A stretch of 64,000 nucleotides of DNA from Cognatilysobacter claricitrinus (lineage in GTDB: Bacteria > Pseudomonadota > Gammaproteobacteria > Xanthomonadales > Xanthomonadaceae): contig NZ_BAAFZV010000002.1 of NCBI RefSeq assembly GCF_045866565.1, positions 620,001-684,000 of the forward strand, read 5' to 3'. Of this stretch, positions 61,948 to 64,000 are shown piece after piece. Position 1 is the stretch's first letter. Each line of letters opens with the position of its first letter. The notes beneath the pieces are model-generated. The model did not search any database, had not been told where the DNA came from, and saw nothing but the letters and a program-made list of their open reading frames with translations. The position numbers were made by a program, and so were the translations under genes.

Positions 61948-63245
61948 GCGCCGTGCCGTCGAATGCCGAGCCGTTGCGACCGACCAGCCTTGGTCCGGAA
62001 ATTCGCAACTACACGCTGAACTTCGGCCCGCAGCATCCAGCCGCGCACGGCGTGTTGCGCCTCATCCTCGAAATGGACGGCGAAATCGTGCGTCGCGCCG
62101 ACCCGCACATCGGCCTGCTGCATCGCGCGACCGAAAAGCTCGCCGAATCCAAGCCGTACAACCAGTCGGTTCCGTACATGGACCGCCTGGACTACGTTTC
62201 GATGATGTGCAACGAGCACGCGTACGTGCGTGCCATCGAAACGCTGCTCGGCATCGAAGCTCCGGAGCGCGCGCAGTGGATCCGGACGATGTTCGACGAG
62301 ATCACGCGCATCCTGAACCACCTGATGTGGATCGGATCGAACGCACTCGACCTCGGCGCGATGGCGGTCTTCCTCTACGCCTTCCGCGAGCGCGAAGAGC
62401 TGATGGACGTGTACGAGGCGGTGTCGGGCGCGCGCATGCATGCCGCCTACTACCGTCCCGGCGGCGTGTATCGCGACCTGCCGGATCGCATGTCGAAGTA
62501 CCGCGAGTCGCCGTGGCGCAAGGGCAACAACCTCAAGCGCTTCAACGAGTCGCGCGAAGGTTCGCTGCTCGACTTCGTCGAAGCGTTCACGCGAGATTTC
62601 CCCGCGCGCGTCGACGAATACGAAACGCTGCTCACCGACAACCGGATCTGGAAGCAGCGCACCGTCGGCATCGGCGTGGTGTCGCCCGAGGATGCGCACG
62701 CGTGGGGCATGAGCGGCCCGATGCTGCGTGGCTCCGGCGTCGCCTGGGACCTGCGCAAAACGCAGCCGTATGCGCGCTACGATCAGGTCGAGTTCGACAT
62801 TCCGGTGGGCAAGACCGGCGACTGCTACGACCGCTATCTCGTCCGCGTGGCCGAGATGCGGGAGTCGAACCGCATCATCCAGCAGTGCGTGAAGTGGCTG
62901 AAGGCCAATCCCGGCCCCGTGATCGTCGACAACTTCAAGGTCGCGCCCCCCAAGCGCGAAGAGATGAAGGACGACATGGAAGCCCTCATCCACCACTTCA
63001 AACTGTTTTCGGAAGGCTATTGCGTGCCGGCCGGCGAGACCTATGCGGCGGTGGAAGCGCCCAAGGGCGAGTTCGGCGTGTACCTGGTTTCCGACGGCGC
63101 GAACAAGCCCTTCCGCGTGAAGCTGCGCGCGCCCGGTTTCGCACACCTTTCGTCGATGGACGCGATCGTCAAGGGCCACATGCTGGCCGACGTCGTCGCG
63201 ATGATCGGCACCTACGACGTCGTTTTCGGCGAGATCGACCGCTGA
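61944..63245 (+). CDS. nuoD: NADH-quinone oxidoreductase subunit D
   Basis: NuoD forms part of the quinone-reduction site. The 433-residue protein has LNFGPQHPAAHGVLRL with the quinone-site histidine, DPHIGLLHRATEKLAE, and CVKWLK near the end. It starts with a GTG overlapping the nuoC stop. The C-terminus ends FGEIDR, as in other NuoD proteins. Confidence 0.97.
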   Translation: MSAVPSNAEPLRPTSLGPEIRNYTLNFGPQHPAAHGVLRLILEMDGEIVRRADPHIGLLHRATEKLAESKPYNQSVPYMDRLDYVSMMCNEHAYVRAIETLLGIEAPERAQWIRTMFDEITRILNHLMWIGSNALDLGAMAVFLYAFREREELMDVYEAVSGARMHAAYYRPGGVYRDLPDRMSKYRESPWRKGNNLKRFNESREGSLLDFVEAFTRDFPARVDEYETLLTDNRIWKQRTVGIGVVSPEDAHAWGMSGPMLRGSGVAWDLRKTQPYARYDQVEFDIPVGKTGDCYDRYLVRVAEMRESNRIIQQCVKWLKANPGPVIVDNFKVAPPKREEMKDDMEALIHHFKLFSEGYCVPAGETYAAVEAPKGEFGVYLVSDGANKPFRVKLRAPGFAHLSSMDAIVKGHMLADVVAMIGTYDVVFGEIDR

Positions 63246-63270
63246 GTCGATCGCTGGAGCCCCCACTGCA

Positions 63271-63798
63271 ATGAAAGCCACCGGCAACTTCGAAGCCTGT
63301 CAGAACGTCGACCCAATGGTCGCGTTGACGGACGCTACGCGCGCGCACATCGACCACTGGCTGGCGAAGTTCCCGGCGGATCGCCGTCGCTCGGCCGTGC
63401 TGCAGGGCCTGCACGCGGCGCAGGAGCAGAACGACGGCTGGCTGTCGGACGAAATCATCGCCGCGGTCGCGAAGTACATCGGTATTCCGCCGGTGTGGGC
63501 GTACGAGGTCGCGAGCTTCTACTCGATGTTCGAGACCGAGAAGGTCGGCCGCCACAACGTGGCGTTCTGCACCAACATCAGCTGCTGGCTCAACGGCGCA
63601 CAGGATCTGCTGGCGCACGCGGAGAAGAAGCTCGGTTGCCGGGTCGGCGAATCCACGGCCGATGGCCGCGTGTACCTGAAGCGCGAAGAGGAATGCCTCG
63701 CCGCCTGCTGCGGTGCGCCGGTCGTCGTCATCAACGGGCATTACCACGAGAAGCTCGACGCCGCGAAGGTCGACGCGCTTCTGGACGGTCTGGAGTAA
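63271..63798 (+). CDS. nuoE: NADH-quinone oxidoreductase subunit E
   Basis: NuoE carries the N1a 2Fe-2S cluster in the NADH-dehydrogenase module. The 175-residue protein has cluster cysteines C100 and C105 (FCTNISC) and C142 and C146 (ECLAACC). The fold matches the thioredoxin-like ferredoxin of NuoE. The gap to nuoD is 25 bases. Confidence 0.97.
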   Translation: MKATGNFEACQNVDPMVALTDATRAHIDHWLAKFPADRRRSAVLQGLHAAQEQNDGWLSDEIIAAVAKYIGIPPVWAYEVASFYSMFETEKVGRHNVAFCTNISCWLNGAQDLLAHAEKKLGCRVGESTADGRVYLKREEECLAACCGAPVVVINGHYHEKLDAAKVDALLDGLE

Positions 63799-63805
63799 CC
63801 GCGCG

Positions 63806-64000
63806 ATGGCGCATTCGCACCACGACTATTCCAAGGGCTACGGCCCGGTCGGCCCGGCGCCGCAGGAGCACAACGTCGTCTACACGACGTTGCACTTCGA
63901 CACGCCGTGGTCGTACGAGAACTATCTGAAGACCGGCGGTTACAGCGCTTGGCGCAAGATCCTCACCGAGAAGATCGAGCCGGCGGCAGTGATCGACATG
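63806..64000 (+). CDS. nuoF: NADH-quinone oxidoreductase subunit F (3' partial)
   Basis: The first 65 residues are visible; the gene runs past the window end. NuoF binds FMN and NADH and is the electron entry of complex I. The segment VYTTLHFDTPWSYENYLKTGG and the GGYSAWRK start of the nucleotide-binding region fit NuoF. It follows nuoE by seven bases. The N-terminal MAHSHHDYSKGYG is His-rich. Confidence 0.92.
   Translation, partial: MAHSHHDYSKGYGPVGPAPQEHNVVYTTLHFDTPWSYENYLKTGGYSAWRKILTEKIEPAAVIDM

Overview
This 64-kb window is chromosomal core genome of a high-GC gammaproteobacterium, most likely of the Lysobacteraceae/Xanthomonadaceae (Lysobacter- or Luteimonas-like). The evidence is family-specific: a short LexA of the Xanthomonas type with a TTAGTAG-N5-CTACTAA operator, the order tpiA-secG-tRNA-Leu-nuoA, panBCD followed by pgi, and fimV-truA-trpF-trpB-trpA-accD. 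No rRNA, CRISPR array, insertion sequence, phage or plasmid gene was found.

Layout. 1-6.6 kb: DNA repair and stress (cinA end, lexA, a DUF1508 gene, recA, recX, alaS, csrA). 6.6-7.0 kb: tRNA-Ser(GCT) and tRNA-Arg(ACG) with readable promoters and a strong terminator. 7.1-11.3 kb, minus strand: gcvR-bcp-phoH-thiD-hydrolase. 11.4-12.9 kb: dapA and a bamC-like lipoprotein. 12.9-13.5 kb, minus strand: fdxA and tRNA-Glu(CTC). 13.5-19.0 kb: pcnB-folK-panB-panC-panD-pgi. 19.1-20.8 kb, minus strand: a TfoX-like protein with a basic tail, and queG. 20.8-28.1 kb: nnr-tsaE-amiC-mutL and two envelope proteins. 28.1-34.2 kb, minus strand: metG-rnfB, a DUF2147 protein and a large TonB-dependent receptor. 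34.7-36.4 kb: mrp and dcd. 36.4-37.4 kb, minus strand: a HIT protein and a dienelactone hydrolase. 37.6-39.6 kb: rimO and a secreted protein. 39.6-41.6 kb, minus strand: greB and a HerA-like ATPase. 41.7-43.4 kb: a LysM lytic transglycosylase. 43.4-45.4 kb, minus strand: a secreted protein, psd and a SCO protein. 45.5-57.4 kb: prmB-aroC-asd-fimV-truA-trpF-trpB-trpA-accD-glmM and an Fe(II)/2OG dioxygenase. 57.5-58.7 kb, minus strand: a putative dioxygenase and a hypoxanthine-DNA glycosylase. 58.8-64 kb: tpiA-secG-tRNA-Leu(GAG)-nuoABCDEF, with nuoF cut by the window end.

The genes serve genome maintenance, cofactor synthesis (pantothenate, folate, thiamine, queuosine), aspartate-family and aromatic amino acids, cell-wall turnover and respiration. 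Many neighbours overlap by four bases (ATGA or GTGA), which points to translational coupling. I found no convincing undescribed multi-gene system. The most interesting signals are regulatory: a lexA promoter buried in its own operator and probably leaderless, a 22-bp divergent queG/nnr promoter where both genes look leaderless, a csrA leader with three GGA triplets around its ribosome binding site, and the metG/mrp interval occupied by a TonB receptor and a DUF2147 gene with a palindromic promoter element. All positions come from reading the sequence; no database search was run.
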